The notes below the pieces were generated by a model. The model saw nothing but the letters and a program-made list of their open reading frames with translations. It was not told where the DNA came from and ran no database searches. The position numbers were made by a program, and so were the translations under genes. From contig NC_087392.1 of assembly GCF_963675165.1 (NCBI RefSeq), positions 2,681,001 through 2,745,000 on the forward strand: a DNA stretch of 64,000 nt, read 5' to 3'. Below are positions 10,862-27,989 of this stretch, piece after piece (position 1 is the stretch's first letter; each line of letters begins with the position of its first letter). Source of the stretch: Halichondria panicea (taxonomy: Eukaryota > Porifera > Demospongiae > Suberitida > Halichondriidae).

Positions 10862-11075
10862 ATCGTATCTAAAAAAATGAATAGATCTAGTACTTGAGGT
10901 TACCCAATAAAATGAATGGAAATACTTACCACTCTGGATATAGCAGTATAGTAGTAGATCTAGATCTAGAGCAAAAGTACAGTTGAGTTTTGGGTCAGAA
11001 GCGAGGGGTCAGAGTACGTGGCATGTGCAGGACAAAATTAATCAACCGACCCTGTTCCAGGTATAGCTGAAGAAA
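10862..11075. promoter_or_regulatory. Divergent promoter interval of Hsp70-kinase and CDK5RAP1
   Basis: The start codons of the two genes are 214 bp apart on opposite strands. On the minus side a 61-bp 5'UTR intron can be read at 10869-10929: donor GTGGTAAGTATT, acceptor TTTTTTTAG just before the ATACGATATGG start context. No TATA box or heat-shock element array was recognised. Confidence 0.5.
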
Positions 11076-14000
11076 ATGCTGAAGATATTGAGGAGTTCAC
11101 ATAATGACCTTCGCATAGCCACTGGACTCTTGAGGAAATATACAAAATGTGCTTACTCTACTGGTGCTGTAAAGAGCCTGAAAGATGGTCCTGGTCTGAA
11201 AGAGTTCATCACAAGCAGTAATATCCATGATATTGAGACTTTGGGTGCTGGGGATGATGACCCTGTACCTTATCTCAGCAGTACTGATACAGATGGAGGG
11301 GGTCGGAAAGGTTTGTTTTTCCAGATCGCAGTTTGCCATTTATCTTTGTTTGGTACAGTGTATTTTGAGACGTATGGTTGTCAGATGAATGTTAATGACA
11401 CAGAAGTTGCCTGGTCCATTCTCGAGAATGTGGGCTACATCAAAACATCAGATCCAAACTCAGTGAGTACCGATCACTTCTCACCAAGCAAGTCCATTAA
11501 GTTAACGGTGCATGAAGGCTAGCTGATGGTGCTACCCTTGAATATTCGACGGCACTAGCACTCTGCTCTACTGCAGGATAGTTGGTGCACAGCTAGCTAG
11601 TGCACTTTACTCTAAACCCTAACCCCTCCCCTCCTGATGCAGGCGGATGTCATTCTAGCAGTTACATGTGCAGTGAGAGATAATGCTGAACAGAAGGTGT
11701 GGTCTAGACTGGACTACTTTAGGAGCCTCAAGAGAAAGAGGTCAGGTGAACTAGCTCTAAAGGTGGGGGTGCTGGGATGTATGGCAGAGAGACTGAAAAC
11801 TAAGCTCCTAGAGACTGACAAAATGGTGGACCTTGTGGCAGGCCCTGGTATGTATAGCTTCTCCATTGTTTTGCTATTATTTTTTGAATAGATTCATACA
11901 GAGACTTACCCCGATTACTTTCCATCACTCAGTCAGGGCAATCCGCAGGTGAGCGCTTTGGGGACCAATCAATTCGAAGTGGGCTGTTGAATTGCTTTTG
12001 TTCTATTATTTAGTGAATGTGCTACTTTCACTGGATGAGACTTATGCTGACATAATGCCAGTCAGAATAAACTCTGAGACTCCATCAGCATTTGTGTGAG
12101 CTCCCACCAGTACTACATGTATCTCACTCATAATGCATATTGCTGACGGTGTCTCTATATCGTCTCATTGCTTCCTCCATGCAGCTCAATAATGAGGGGC
12201 TGTGACAACATGTGCAGTTTTTGCATCGTTCCATTCACCCGCGGCAGAGAGCGAAGCAGGGACATTAACACCATCGTCAGAGAGGTCAAGGCTCTCTCAG
12301 AACAGGTGCTGTTGGGTCCAAAAAACTAAACTTTCACTTTGTACGAAGGATATAGGGTACCGTATTTTTGTTGGTGCAAATTTTCGTATGAACTGCCCAA
12401 TTAAATTTCAAATATTCGTATAGCTCAGGATAGTGACGTTGAACCTATTGCGGTAGAATAATTGTTTTTATTTTCCTATAATGCTCTACAATACGAAATT
12501 CCACCATACGAAAATAACCCGCTATACGGTATTTTAGCGTCGTGATGACAACCTATCTTTGTGTGTAGGGGGTGAAGGAGGTGACTCTCTTGGGTCAGAA
12601 CGTGAACAGCTATCGAGACCTCTCTCCCAGCTCCCTCCCGCACGCCTACTCAGACTCCACCCTCCTCAGTCGAGGATTCTCAACCATATACAAGGATAAG
12701 GAGGGTGGTCGGAGGTTTGCCGAGCTGCTCCATCAGGTCTCACTGGTGAGTACAGTTGGACAGCAAATACCCAGAAACATGAAAATGAATTGGTTTACTT
12801 CCGGTATTGAAACCTCTCTACTATAGGGGTGTGGTCGTTTGAACCTCTACCCTCGAAAATAAAATCCTCGAATTTTTAGTTTGGGAAAAAATGTAGTGCC
12901 TCGAAAATAACCCGCTATACGGTAGCTGTATACCGCGGCGCCTATAGGACATAAGAAATCGTATTGGATTATTATATTTTGTGCTTTGTCGTAGGTTGAC
13001 CCGGAGATGAGAGTCAGGTTTACTTCCCCTCACCCCAAAGATTTCCCTGACGAGGTACAAAACTTTTAGTCTCCAACACATTTGCAATACACAGTGACAC
13101 GTACTCGTGCACTAAATCTTCAGTATTAAATCGTGATCTTCTTTCTCGTGTGCAGCTTCTCTACCTTATCAGAGAGCAGCCCAACATCTGCAAACATATC
13201 CACATGCCTGCTCAGAGTGGAAGCACGGCTGTTTTGGAGCGCATGCGTAGGGGTTATTCCAGGGAAAAGTACCTCGACCTTGTACAGAATATCAGAGCCA
13301 TAATACCAGGTAATTCATAGGAAGCAGGAGAGCCTGTATGTCTTATTGTGGCAATAAACTAAGACCAATTTTAGAGTGATTTTGTTCGCTTGATCTTGAA
13401 TGAGCAACTGGAGTACAGTGGATGAATATTCCCACTGGTGGGTTTATGAGACCTCCCTTTCTATGATTATGCAGATGTGACCTTGTCTAGTGACTTCATG
13501 ACTGGGTTCTGTGGTGAGACAGAGGAGGACCACAGAGACACACTTACTCTCATGGAAGCTGTCCAGTACGACATGGCTTACATGTTTGCCTACAGCATGA
13601 GAAAGGTTTTGGGTCACTGTTGGTGACATAGTATTATTGTACAGAGTATTAGAGAGTAAGATAGTGCATAATGTACCCACCTTTCACGGGTGTCTCTATT
13701 CACTGGACTACTGGACTGGAATATGACCTCAAATAAATTGCTCCTGAAGTACTTGCTGCTTGTGAAAAATTCATGGCATTCCTCATTTATCTCATCTGCC
13801 AGTTCTACTAAAATTAGTAAAAGTTACTATGGGGGAGTCACTGAATTCCAATGGAGACAACGTAGCCAGATTTTACATTTTCAAATTTCTGTTCATGCTG
13901 TGAACTAACATAATTCACTGTAATACTGAGAACTATCTATATATAAGCGTGATTAATTCCAGTAGTGCCTTTGCTCCACAGTTACGTGTGCAATAGGCTG

Positions 14001-15304
14001 TTTAGGATACTTGCCTTGCATCCAATACACACCCTGATGTATACCACTGATTAAATGTAGGGAAGTGGGAAGTGCGGTCTGGGATCGAGGCTAGTAGTGC
14101 TTTTGCTCCACAGTTACGTGCATGTGTATATCTTATGCTACAACATTCATTTAATCAGTGGTATACATCAGGGTGTGTATCGGATGCAAGGCAAGTATCC
14201 TAAACAGGCTATTGCATTCAGCATGACTAAAGAATAAAGTATGACGAGAATTTACAGTATGCTGGAAATTCCAAGGGATTTGGAAGGTATATCTTTTCCG
14301 CAATTGATCTGTATAGTTATCCCTCCTGATATGAAAGTAACTGTTGAGATGTGCATTTAAACTTGACTTCCCTAGCTAGTCTATTAAAAGTATATAGGCA
14401 TTTACTGTCTGTTTATAGTAGAAATCAGCTAAAATGAGGGTTATAGATATTTGTCGGTGAGTGTTAAAATTGGCATGCAGATATATAAGCAGACATAGAA
14501 TTTTGCAGAAGCACAGCAGCAGGTATACTTCAGGAGCATGAAAAATTATTCGAAGAGCAATTCTAACCGGTCGTTCCAGTAGCGGTCCAGTGAATAGATT
14601 TGTCGCTCAAACTCAACACATATAAGCATTTTCCTGGCCATCCAGAAAACCCATGCTTACCACCGGATGACAGATGATGTTCCTGAGGAAGTTAAAAAGG
14701 CTCGGCTGCAGGAGCTTATCACAACATTCCACTCCATTGCAGCTGTTCGTAACCAACGCTTTATTGGCAGCGAGCAACTTGTCCTTGTGGAGAAGGTAAA
14801 CTTACACAGTATCCATACACACTAGCTTTACAGAAGCGAACATTGAATTTATCCATGCAGTTATCATAACAATGTCATTGATCGAGTCAATATTATACAA
14901 CAATTTTTTTGCAGACTAGTAAGCGTTCTAGTACAGATTTCGCTGGTCGAATAGATGGCAACATTAAAGTTGTGTTCCCTATCAAGGATGTACCATGCCA
15001 CATGGCATCGCATGACTCTCACACAAGACAGGTGAAAATAAAACCTGGTGACTACGTCCATGTAAAGGTAATGTCCTTAATTTCGTATGTCTTTTTTGTA
15101 TTCTCCTGTCTGACAAACACATTCCTAATTCAATTACCTCTATACCCATTCAGATACGATAAATTTATACCCACACACTCGTCACCACCACCCCCTCCAC
15201 CCCACACACACACACACGTTGTATAGATCAACAGTGCCACGTCGCTGTCATTGAGGGGAATTCCCATTGCCTGTACCAACCTACAGTTCTACAACCAAAC
15301 ATAG
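11076..15304 (+). CDS. CDK5RAP1: CDK5RAP1-type radical SAM tRNA methylthiotransferase
   Basis: Thirteen exons: 11076..11310, 11359..11462, 11643..11847, 11892..11948, 12014..12095, 12185..12305, 12569..12745, 12995..13054, 13156..13309, 13475..13605, 14646..14795, 14915..15067, 15227..15304. All junctions are GT-AG and phases agree, giving 568 residues (human about 590-600). The family adds the 2-methylthio group to i6A37 of mitochondrial tRNAs. UPF0004 domain cysteines are Cys86 ([11 protein letters not shown]), Cys122 and Cys159 (LGCMAERL). The radical-SAM cluster is CDNMCSFC, Cys234/238/241. [35 protein letters not shown] and [15 protein letters not shown] follow in the expected order, then a TRAM domain ending [11 protein letters not shown]. 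The basic, Ser-rich N-terminus is consistent with mitochondrial import. Introns carry TIR elements. The start ATG is the first in the frame. Confidence 0.95.
12358..12531. mobile_element. TIR element (MITE) in CDK5RAP1 intron 6
   Basis: About 174 bp bounded by TACCGTAT and ATACGGTA, with inner inverted sequence (TTTTCGTATGAA against CATACGAAAATAACC). It belongs to the group of small elements ending in TACCGTA/TACGGTA found throughout the window. A related single end, GAAAATAACCCGCTATACGGTA, lies at about 12901-12922 in the next intron. Confidence 0.65.
13989..14216. repeat. Long inverted repeat in CDK5RAP1 intron 10
   Basis: Two 69-bp arms, 13989-14057 and 14148-14216, are reverse complements with one mismatch, separated by 90 bp. 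Each is also preceded or flanked by a directly repeated TTTGCTCCACAGTTACGTG. The spacer contains CTGGGATCGAGGCTAG, a sequence shared with repeats at 23191 and 31577. It looks like a foldback or MITE element and enlarges this intron to about 1 kb. Confidence 0.75.
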
Positions 15305-15489
15305 TAACGTTAACTCATTTCTGAATGTGTTGTGTTTATACATGTATAATATCATTCTGAAGTTGTTAACTCAATGAAATACCTACTACAATCATCTTAT
15401 AATCAATCTTCCCTAATTCCAAGCACTATAATTATAGACAAACGTTTTATAACACGAAATACAAATTTTGCCTTACACTAATATGTCAT

Positions 15490-16240
15490 GACAATAGTCA
15501 ACAAAACCGTCAATAGAAGTATCCTACAAATCCAAGTAGCAGCACGTCCTTTGTCATCCAGATAATTTGCTTAAAAATTCCAGCACTTGACTCGCTGGCG
15601 TCTACATGACTGCTGAACTCCAGAACTTGTTTTCCAAACACCAGAATGTGCAAAGATGAGATCCAGCGCACTGCTTGCCACTGCTCCATCAGTGCAATCA
15701 GGTCACCAAGGTCAGGGGACTGCCAGCGCAATGGAAGCGCTGCTTGAGGAACTGATTGTTAACTGTATAGATAATTGTCAACAATGGCTGATTTAAAAAT
15801 CAGCTGAAGAGCAGTGAAGTTTTTTGTGGTGGAATGGGTAGTCTACCTACACAAGAAAGCACTTCTCTTTTAACCAATCAATAATACCCCTGACAGTACG
15901 TGTTAATTGGTGGCTCCAGGCGGTCCGTGCATAGATAGTAATTTACAGTACCGGTATCTATATGGTCCATATATAGGCATGTAAAACTAGCGATGCAAAT
16001 ACCGCGAATATCGGTACACATCTCTACAACGAGAAATGCTCTGCAGGAATAATTTAGTTCAATGGCTATATAACTACATGGATACTCCAATCCTCTCATT
16101 GAGAGTGACACTGGATCTTATTATGTCTCTATATATACACAACAGAACCCATGCCTTGTCCCAATTAAAACGTAAAAGAAAAGTGCACTTCCCATACAAA
16201 TGGTGGAGATTTTTCATTTATTCTCCAGTGGTATATAGCA
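15490..16240 (-). pseudogene. Decayed copy of the adjacent SLC36-like transporter (3' exons)
   Basis: On the minus strand, pieces match the last exons of the intact gene at 17112-18038 in the same order. PDLGDLIALM and WMTKDVLLLGFVGYF at 15510-15731 match PDLSDLIALI and WMTKDVLIMLLGIVG. The stretch at 15850-16050 matches the exon at 17532-17749 (LEPP and RAFL parts), and the stretch at 16090-16230 matches the exon at 17851-18038. Frames are broken by stops, indels and lost splice sites, and no start or 5' exons are present. It is best read as the remnant of a tandem duplication. Confidence 0.75.
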
Positions 16241-16441
16241 CCTGCATGCATGCATTTAGTTATTAACACAGATTATTATGAATGTCTATCTCTCCTTCTA
16301 GTCTAAAGACCTTAATTAAGTTTCACATAACAATAAAAGCAACTTTTACTATTCCAACTCCTTTGAACATTTTCAAAAAAAAAAAGAGGGTCATTTCACT
16401 CCCTCAGTGATGTGACTGATGTCAGCTGTCACATGCAGGTA

Positions 16442-16611
16442 TACAGTGGACTCCTCTATAACGGACACCTTTGGGGAACAATGTTTTGGCCTTTAACAGA
16501 GGTGGTCTTTGTTGAGAGGTTGTTTTGTACACAAACTGTTCATTAGGGACCTGGCCGTTATATAGCAGCTGGCCTTTATTCGGGGTGGTTGTTAACAGAG
16601 GTTCCACTGTA
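16442..16611. mobile_element. pogo/Tigger-like MITE
   Basis: About 170 bp with ends TACAGTGGACTCCTCTATAAC and GTTAACAGAGGTTCCACTGTA, imperfect inverted repeats starting CAGTGGA and flanked by TA, as expected for Tc1/mariner-pogo type non-autonomous elements. Similar single ends (CAGTGGAACCTCGATTATC, CAGTAGAACCTCGCTAAT) occur near 40497 and 29935. Confidence 0.6.
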
Positions 16612-17111
16612 ATATGGCCAACCAGGTCACTGCATGTGTTCTACGAAAGGTTAGCCTAACAAAATCTACAGCTAGAACACTGTCCTGGGAGCCAAATCAT
16701 CTTCTCTCTCTCTCACGCTCAGGTATTCAATGCATCCAAGGATCCCGCTCCAGTTGTACACAGAACCACCCTTCAATGGTCCTGGCCAACTCAGAACTAT
16801 TAAAACTTCTGCGAATGAACATTCAGTTTTACATGTTTCGCCTTCTGTTTTTTCACATTAATATGTAAGCTTAGCTTTAATTTGTATAATTATATACACA
16901 TATACATTTGATTCTTTTCTAGTCAGAAAAAAAAAGAGAAGCTATGAGGGTGTTGAATACATGTGTGACAATACAGTTTTATTATACACGATATAACAAT
17001 AATTTATTCTACTCTGTTTATACACCAACAGTAAATTTCGGGTAGGGGGGGGGGGGGGGTAAATTGCAGTTCTCAACTGTATCAGAATTAATAACAAACG
17101 TTCAGTCTGGT
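16612..17111. other. Intergenic, downstream of the transporter gene
   Basis: Contains a run of about 16 G residues near 17043-17060 and A-T rich sequence. No gene recognised. It holds the 3' end of the transporter transcript, which comes from the minus strand. Confidence 0.4.
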
Positions 17112-22147
<5,036 letters not shown>

Positions 22148-22675
22148 GTCAGCTTTTTAGGAAAAAAAGCATGCTACATTAACAACACCTAAAAGTAAGA
22201 TTACTAACCTTAATCCAGCATTAACCGTATGGTTATACATTGTATAACCCCACCCCAATACAAGTGCAAAGTCTAAAGTATTGAAAATTTAGCCATTTAG
22301 AATAGAAAAAAGTGGCCTGGAATCAAGGATCCAGGCTATGTATGTATATATGTGTTACGTTGTGAAAATGATACTATCTTAGCCTGCGCCTCGAGGGCTT
22401 GCATCTACAACTAGAATGTACGTCCTACTAAGCCCACTCCAACAGTAGAGTGGGCTTCTTGTGCCAACACTAACAATATTTTGACTGCTATTGTTTTAGG
22501 AAAAAGCTGGCAACCATTAATAATGATAATCATATATAAATTATATAAATGTATTTATCACTCACCTTATTATTCATGAAGAGGTTCAAAACTGTCAGAG
22601 GTTCAACGTATCTGTCTTCTCAACATCAAACTGCACTGATCTGGTTGACTAGCGGCGGCCAAGGGGGTAGATCTC
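22148..22675. other. 5' flank of the transporter gene
   Basis: Presumed promoter and 5'UTR region of the minus-strand transporter. A-T rich; no additional exon or RNA gene recognised. Confidence 0.4.
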
Positions 22676-23074
22676 TACCGTATATCTTCTAATTTATCGG
22701 ACACTTCTAATTACCCGGACACTCTTTTGGGCAATTTTCGTTGTTCTAATACAACGGACACTCCAGTACTTTAATATTACATTTGTTCTAAATATCCGGA
22801 CAATACCTTGAAAAGTTGAGTTACCATTCATAGACGGCAAGTAAGACTTGGAGTGCTGCAGTTAGATAGCTTTGAGTAGCTAGTTTTAGATAGTTAGTGC
22901 AACTATTCAGTCGTACCTTGTTCTATTAAACTTAGCTAGCTCGCATGCAGCTGCTTGCTTGTTCTAATTATTCCGGACACTTCGCATGCTCTATAAAAAT
23001 CTGTTCCAATTATACCCGGACAATTTCCAAAATAATTATTTTTTGCTGTCTGATAAATTAGAAGATATACGGTA
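22676..23074. mobile_element. TIR element (MITE), TACCGTATATCTTC family, copy 1
   Basis: About 399 bp with near-perfect inverted ends of about 30 bp: TACCGTATATCTTCTAATTT and AAATTAGAAGATATACGGTA. The interior repeats CGGACAATT and TTCTAATTA motifs and has no reading frame. A second nearly full-length copy lies at 30024-30418, with fragments at 24942-25060 and 28820-28984. Confidence 0.85.
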
Positions 23075-23204
23075 TATACTCAACACCATGTACCAACACG
23101 GTCATCATTGTGTCATTGTCACATGATATCCGTCTTTATCTTTATTTGAGTCGCTGGGCGCGGCATGGCACACAGAAGCTACTCCTTGCCTAGCCTCGAT
23201 CCCA

Positions 23205-23274
23205 GGCCGAGTTTTCGCTTTTATAACGGTTAGGCAACCGTTTGCCTAACCGTTATAAAAGCGAAAACTCGGCC
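23205..23274. repeat. Perfect 33-bp palindrome (hairpin)
   Basis: Arms 23205-23237 and 23242-23274 are exact reverse complements separated by the 4-nt loop CCGT. The left arm is preceded by TAGCCTCGATCCCA, an element found again at 31577, at 14083-14098 (inverted) and, diverged, at 58350-58389. It could fold as DNA cruciform or as an RNA hairpin. Confidence 0.9.
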
Positions 23275-24240
23275 CTTGCCTTCCGGAAATGTGAACACAA
23301 AATGCCGACGGTATGGCTTCTTATCCATGTGCTTGCGCATGCGCACTGAGGCATAATGAACACGACAGCTGGAAACTGACTGCAATAGCCAGAAAACAGA
23401 AAACAGAACGTTTCCCACATGCACTCAAAGTAAGTCAGTAATATAAAAGGGGCTGGCCGGGTACGTGACTATCAATGACTCGTCCTAAAGGAATGTTTGG
23501 AATGTAGTTTAGTCACTGTCTTTTTGGTATGCATAAATACAGTAGCTACCATACCTATACCATGATCACCAAACCCCAACGCAGGAAATTGCACTGAACC
23601 TCTTCCACAAAATTCAGTACGCAATGAAGACAAGTTGTTGATAGTTGAGTCACCGGCCAGTCCCTTTTCCCAAAAAAGAGGGTGTGGTTTCCAGTCTATA
23701 ATTTAGCATAGGTCTAAATCATACACGCACAGTAAACTTAGTTGAGCGTGGCCCGACCGTCCATAGGATCTAGGACGGGAGGTCGGGTTGCAAGCTTATC
23801 TTGGATTTGTTCTGCTGCATTATGTAACACTGCTATGAATATTATTATTCTCAAGTGGGTGTTAACTGACTTGATGACGTGGCTAAACCATAGCGTAGTG
23901 ATGTGATGTACTGCATATAGTTCGCATCTAACAGAATATCGGGCCACGCCCAACTACAGTAGACTCTCGCTATAGACCTTTTTCACTTCAACGTGTGGAG
24001 GAATGTTAACGAGCTTAAAATTAGTAGGTCAGTCAGGTTACACCCAAAGGAGGATAGTCAGGGTCAAAAGTTCTCTGCTTTTGGAGGACATTTTAATTGC
24101 ATTCCGATCATCCAATTTTCCTTTAGTACCTCCAAACCTTGTAATTCACTGTGGTTGAAGGTGACAAAGAAAGAGTAGACGATCAGAATGCAATTAAAGT
24201 CCTCCGGAAGTATATTTTAATTAAGAACTTTGACTAAGAC

Positions 24241-24763
24241 TACCGTAGAAACTGAATTATAAGCGCATGCGCTTTTAGGGTCAATAGCAGAGCTCTATAC
24301 GCTTATATTCGAGAATGCGCCTATAATGCAGTCATTTCGAGCCCCACCCAGCAACCGGATGTCTCTGTGATGAGAGCTGGCTAGAAAGTGAGCAAGCAAG
24401 GCAAGCAGGCAACCCTAACTGGATCTATATCATACTAGTTCATTTTACAGTTCATTTACATCATAAACATTCATATTGACCAGGAACTTGGAATAAAAGG
24501 ACCTCATCCATGTCTCACATTCTCTCAGCATGATCAGACAAGGTAACAGCATGCCCTGAGACTCCTTACAGATGGATATCACCAGCTATATAGCTACCAT
24601 GCACTGTACAAGCTAACTAGCTCATAGATACAAAATTAGCTGAATCAATTCTAAAATTTCACTAATAACCTTCGCATAATTGGAAAGCGCTTCAATTCGA
24701 GTATACTTAAAATAAAGATACGCTTATAGTCGAGTAAGCGCTAATAATCCAGTTTCTACGGTA
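24241..24763. mobile_element. TIR element (MITE), TACCGTAGAAACTG family
   Basis: About 523 bp with ends TACCGTAGAAACTGAATTAT and ATCCAGTTTCTACGGTA. The inner ends carry AAGCGC/GCGCT, and related CGCTTATA(T/G)TCGAG motifs recur inside. No reading frame. An unrelated inverted repeat (GAGGACATTTTAATTGCATT with its complement) lies immediately to the left, at about 24047-24236. Confidence 0.7.
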
Positions 24764-24941
24764 TCCTCCTCTGGGTTACACCCAACATAGAACTTAGCTA
24801 GAATGAGCATAGCATAACTACATAATGAGCGAGTGCTTGTAAATTATTGACCCCGTAAAAAAAGACATCAACCGTGCACATTCAGGTGCTAGGATTTAGG
24901 AAAAAAAGATGATGCTTATTTCGGAAATAATATTTTAGTGG

Positions 24942-25060
24942 TACCGTAATTTATCGGACACTTCTAATTAGCCCGAACACTTTTCTGGGAAATTTTCGTT
25001 GTTCTAATACAACGGACACTCCGGTGCTTTAAATATTCCGACAATACCTTGATCAGTATT
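24942..25060. mobile_element. Fragment of the TACCGTATATCTTC family
   Basis: A left-end piece with TTATCGGACACTTCTAATTA and TTCTAATACAACGGACACTC as in the full copies at 22676 and 30024. The right end is missing. Confidence 0.7.
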
Positions 25061-25273
25061 CCAAACAACGTAAGATTTGCCTGACAGTCCTGAGCGTCTG
25101 GCAGCATTTGCAGCCCAAGGTGTGATTTCTATAACTAAAGTTAGATCAGTTTGCCATAAATACTGCAATTTGATTGGCTAAATGAAGTGTTCTATCCAAC
25201 TTAGAAAATCATGTAGCAAAGATTAGATAAGAACATTCAAATCTGATTGGCTAAATACTCATGGTTGCAATGC

Positions 25274-25406
25274 TTAGACACTGTTTAGGAAGTTTCCACA
25301 TGATTTAGAAGTCCTCAGGGCTAGTAGAACCCTCACTGCGTTCGGGATAGTAGAACCAGCCCTTTGGGCTTCTATATCATGTAGAAACTTCCTAAACAGT
25401 GTCTAA
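25274..25406. mobile_element. Short TIR element, ACACTGTTT family, copy 2
   Basis: About 133 bp with inverted ends TTAGACACTGTTTAGGAAGT and ACTTCCTAAACAGTGTCTAA and internal inverted segments around AGAAGTCCTCAGGGC/GCCCTTTGGGCTTCT. The same organisation is seen at 19640-19775. Confidence 0.8.
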
Positions 25407-26927
25407 CTATTATTTAATTATGCATATTTCCCACCTGCTACACTTTTGCCATGTAGTCTAGTGGGGTTTAACTGTCATAAATTGGCACCTCAGGGCTACA
25501 AGGGAAAATGGCTCATAAATTGGCACCTCAAGCATAATTATGCAACAAAAATAAAATAATGGTGTTTTCGATGAATGAAATATCTTGCATGAGAAACAAA
25601 ATGTCATAAATGAAAACATGTAGTCGTGTGTAGTCTGTAGACTAGTTCATGAAAAATTCTGCTGTGTTCTTGCAGAAGGAGCTGCTTTAGAGACACTCTG
25701 GGAGAAGGCTAGGGCTCAAGCTGAGCCTTGCTCACTAGCACTAGTACTGCACGCCACTGCACTAGGCCTGTTCAGTTTCTGTATTCAAAGAAAAAGAAGC
25801 CAGTTTCATAATAACATAGGAGTGGCTATTTTAAGCTTACCTTTGCTTGCCTACTAGCCTGGCATAGCCAAAGAAAGCTGGTCTAGACACTGTCTAGAGC
25901 TAGCTAGCTGTGTTGTTTTTTCTAGTAGGTACGTGGAGGGAGGGGCTGACTAATTGCACAGAGAGGGGGAGTGGCTCTGTACCGGTCGCTTGGAGGGAGG
26001 GGCTGGCTGCTCATATTCTGTCCAAGCTGCGCAAGGCTTTGAGTGTGGACAGGAGCCCTGGTGTGGACGAGCTCTCTTCTTCCTAGTTGTCTTCTTGTTT
26101 GAATAGTGTTGCTATGTGGTAGTCATGCATGCAAGCTTATATAGCTGGATGCATAGCAACCAGTCAGCCAATCAGATGAGACATATATCAGTTAATACAC
26201 AATGCCTCGGGGTTTATGACAGTAAACCCCTCTACACTGTACGTTAACTAATACATATATGCTGCACCTTGATATTTGGTCACATGTGCGAAACAAGTGC
26301 AAGATGAGAGCGAACAGTAATATGCAATACGTGTGCCATATGTGCGTGATATGTATGCAGACTGCATTAAATATATGCTGCATTTGTAATTTTGCATACA
26401 GTCTGCTTGTATGTGGCTGTGTACATTACAATGATATACGTACGCATGCCACATGCAAGCAATTCATTACATGTATGCATGCCACATGCGAGCAATTCTT
26501 TATAATTTTTATGTATGCATGCGAGCAATTCTTTTATGAAGCTTTCTCACCTTGAAAGGGAGCCATACGAGCTCCAAGAGTCCATGCAGACGTCAATTAG
26601 TTATCGTCCACAGCTATCTATTATCGGTCTCTATACATTTTATTACTTTCTATTATCGACTAGCTACAGCAAAGTGTGCCGTTACTCGGCAACAAGGCAA
26701 AACAGTGCAATTTAAAGCACACCATCATTCTCAGCAGGTCTGACAACCTTTTACCAAATAAACTTGAATATTTCTTATGTTTCATTTTTGTGCAACCAAG
26801 GTATATCTGAACGAGTACAATAAATATGACAACTGTACATAAATTATAGGCCGGGTATAGCACACTTATATACTAGTAACACCATAGTAGAAATGCATGC
26901 TGACTCTAGCGGAGAGGACAAAGTTTG
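25407..26927. other. Non-coding stretch
   Basis: No supported gene. Near 25930 and 25990 GGAGGGAGGGGCTG is repeated. Near 26440-26525 CATGCATGCCACATGC-like units followed by GAGCAATTCTT recur three times. Confidence 0.35.
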
Positions 26928-27190
26928 TTGCCAATAGAACCGTCCGTATCGATGCAATCTTCATGGATCCGCCATCTCTCGCAACTACATTTTAGCCATT
27001 CTCTTCCAGTGCCACTATCTTCTTCAAATGATCCATAACACACACAGCAAAGGTTGAGTTTCATCCTTGTCAAGACGGGTTTTTTCCGAATTGATCGGTT
27101 TTCAGTTTCTGTGGCATGATTCCTCTCCTCTCCGCTGCTTTCTTTTGCTTCTCCTCTGCTATCCGTTGCCTCTCCTCTGCTTTCTTAAGG
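26928..27190 (-). pseudogene. Transposase remnant with PHD-like finger
   Basis: The minus strand encodes a Lys/Glu/Arg-rich stretch (KKAEERQRIAEEKQKKAAER) at about 27110-27187. After a frameshift comes a cysteine-rich piece at 26930-27060: CCVCYGSF, EWLKCSCERWRIHEDC and KLCPL. This order, a basic region then a C-x2-C with W-x2-C-x-C-x2-W-x-H-x2-C, is common at the C-terminus of pogo-type DDE transposases in animals. Broken frame and no catalytic core nearby. Confidence 0.55.
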
Positions 27191-27989
27191 TGGGAAACGG
27201 ATGGTGGTGGTTAATTACTCGAACGTTTAAACCCCTTCTTTTCTTATTGGGCATCTCTTACAGTGGGACAGCTGCATTATTTTAGTACATAATATAGACT
27301 AATACAAATCAAGTGAAAAAAGCAAGCTACTGACGCCATTCAGTAAGTTTCTGGTTAATGCAAACGCTCAAACATTTTACCATCAACATAGCTGACTTAC
27401 TACTTACCTGGAAGTCGATGGCTCTTGATATGTGTATGCTTGAGTCGAGTATAGCTTCTTTGCAAAAGTACGGATTACCGTTACATTTCTCCGTATACTA
27501 GCCTAGTCGATAATTGATTGATGATTGGCCGATAATAGGTATAGGTCGATAATCAATGCCTTACGCTATATGCCACTTGTATGCACCATACAAGCAACTT
27601 CTTTAATTTGTCACCATGGAAACAACTCAATCAACAGAAGGTCACATGATAAAATGCACACACTACAAGCATGTAAGTTATTAATGTTTACAGAATATAT
27701 AATTATGTACAATAATGATTATGCCACCTATTTTTATATACTTGGCGAGTATAGCTACAGCCTAGTATAATTAACATGCATGCACTAGCTAACACTATTA
27801 AGTCACGTATATATTACTACAACTCCGAATCCGCCCCATTAGCACATCGGTGTCTCGCCCCACAGCACGCACTGTTCACAACCGTGTTGAATGCCTCGTT
27901 GTTTATAGCGGTATCGGGGTACAGGGCTTGGATAAATCCTATGTATAAACAAATAGTAAAAGGAGGAAGCTGTGCATATTATGCATGCA

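Noticed and set aside
8474-10897. Plus-strand open frames opposite the Hsp70-kinase gene
   Set aside because: Antisense of conserved coding sequence; no domain.
17043-17060. Long G run as a regulatory G-quadruplex
   Set aside because: A plain homopolymer downstream of a gene; could be real but nothing ties it to function.
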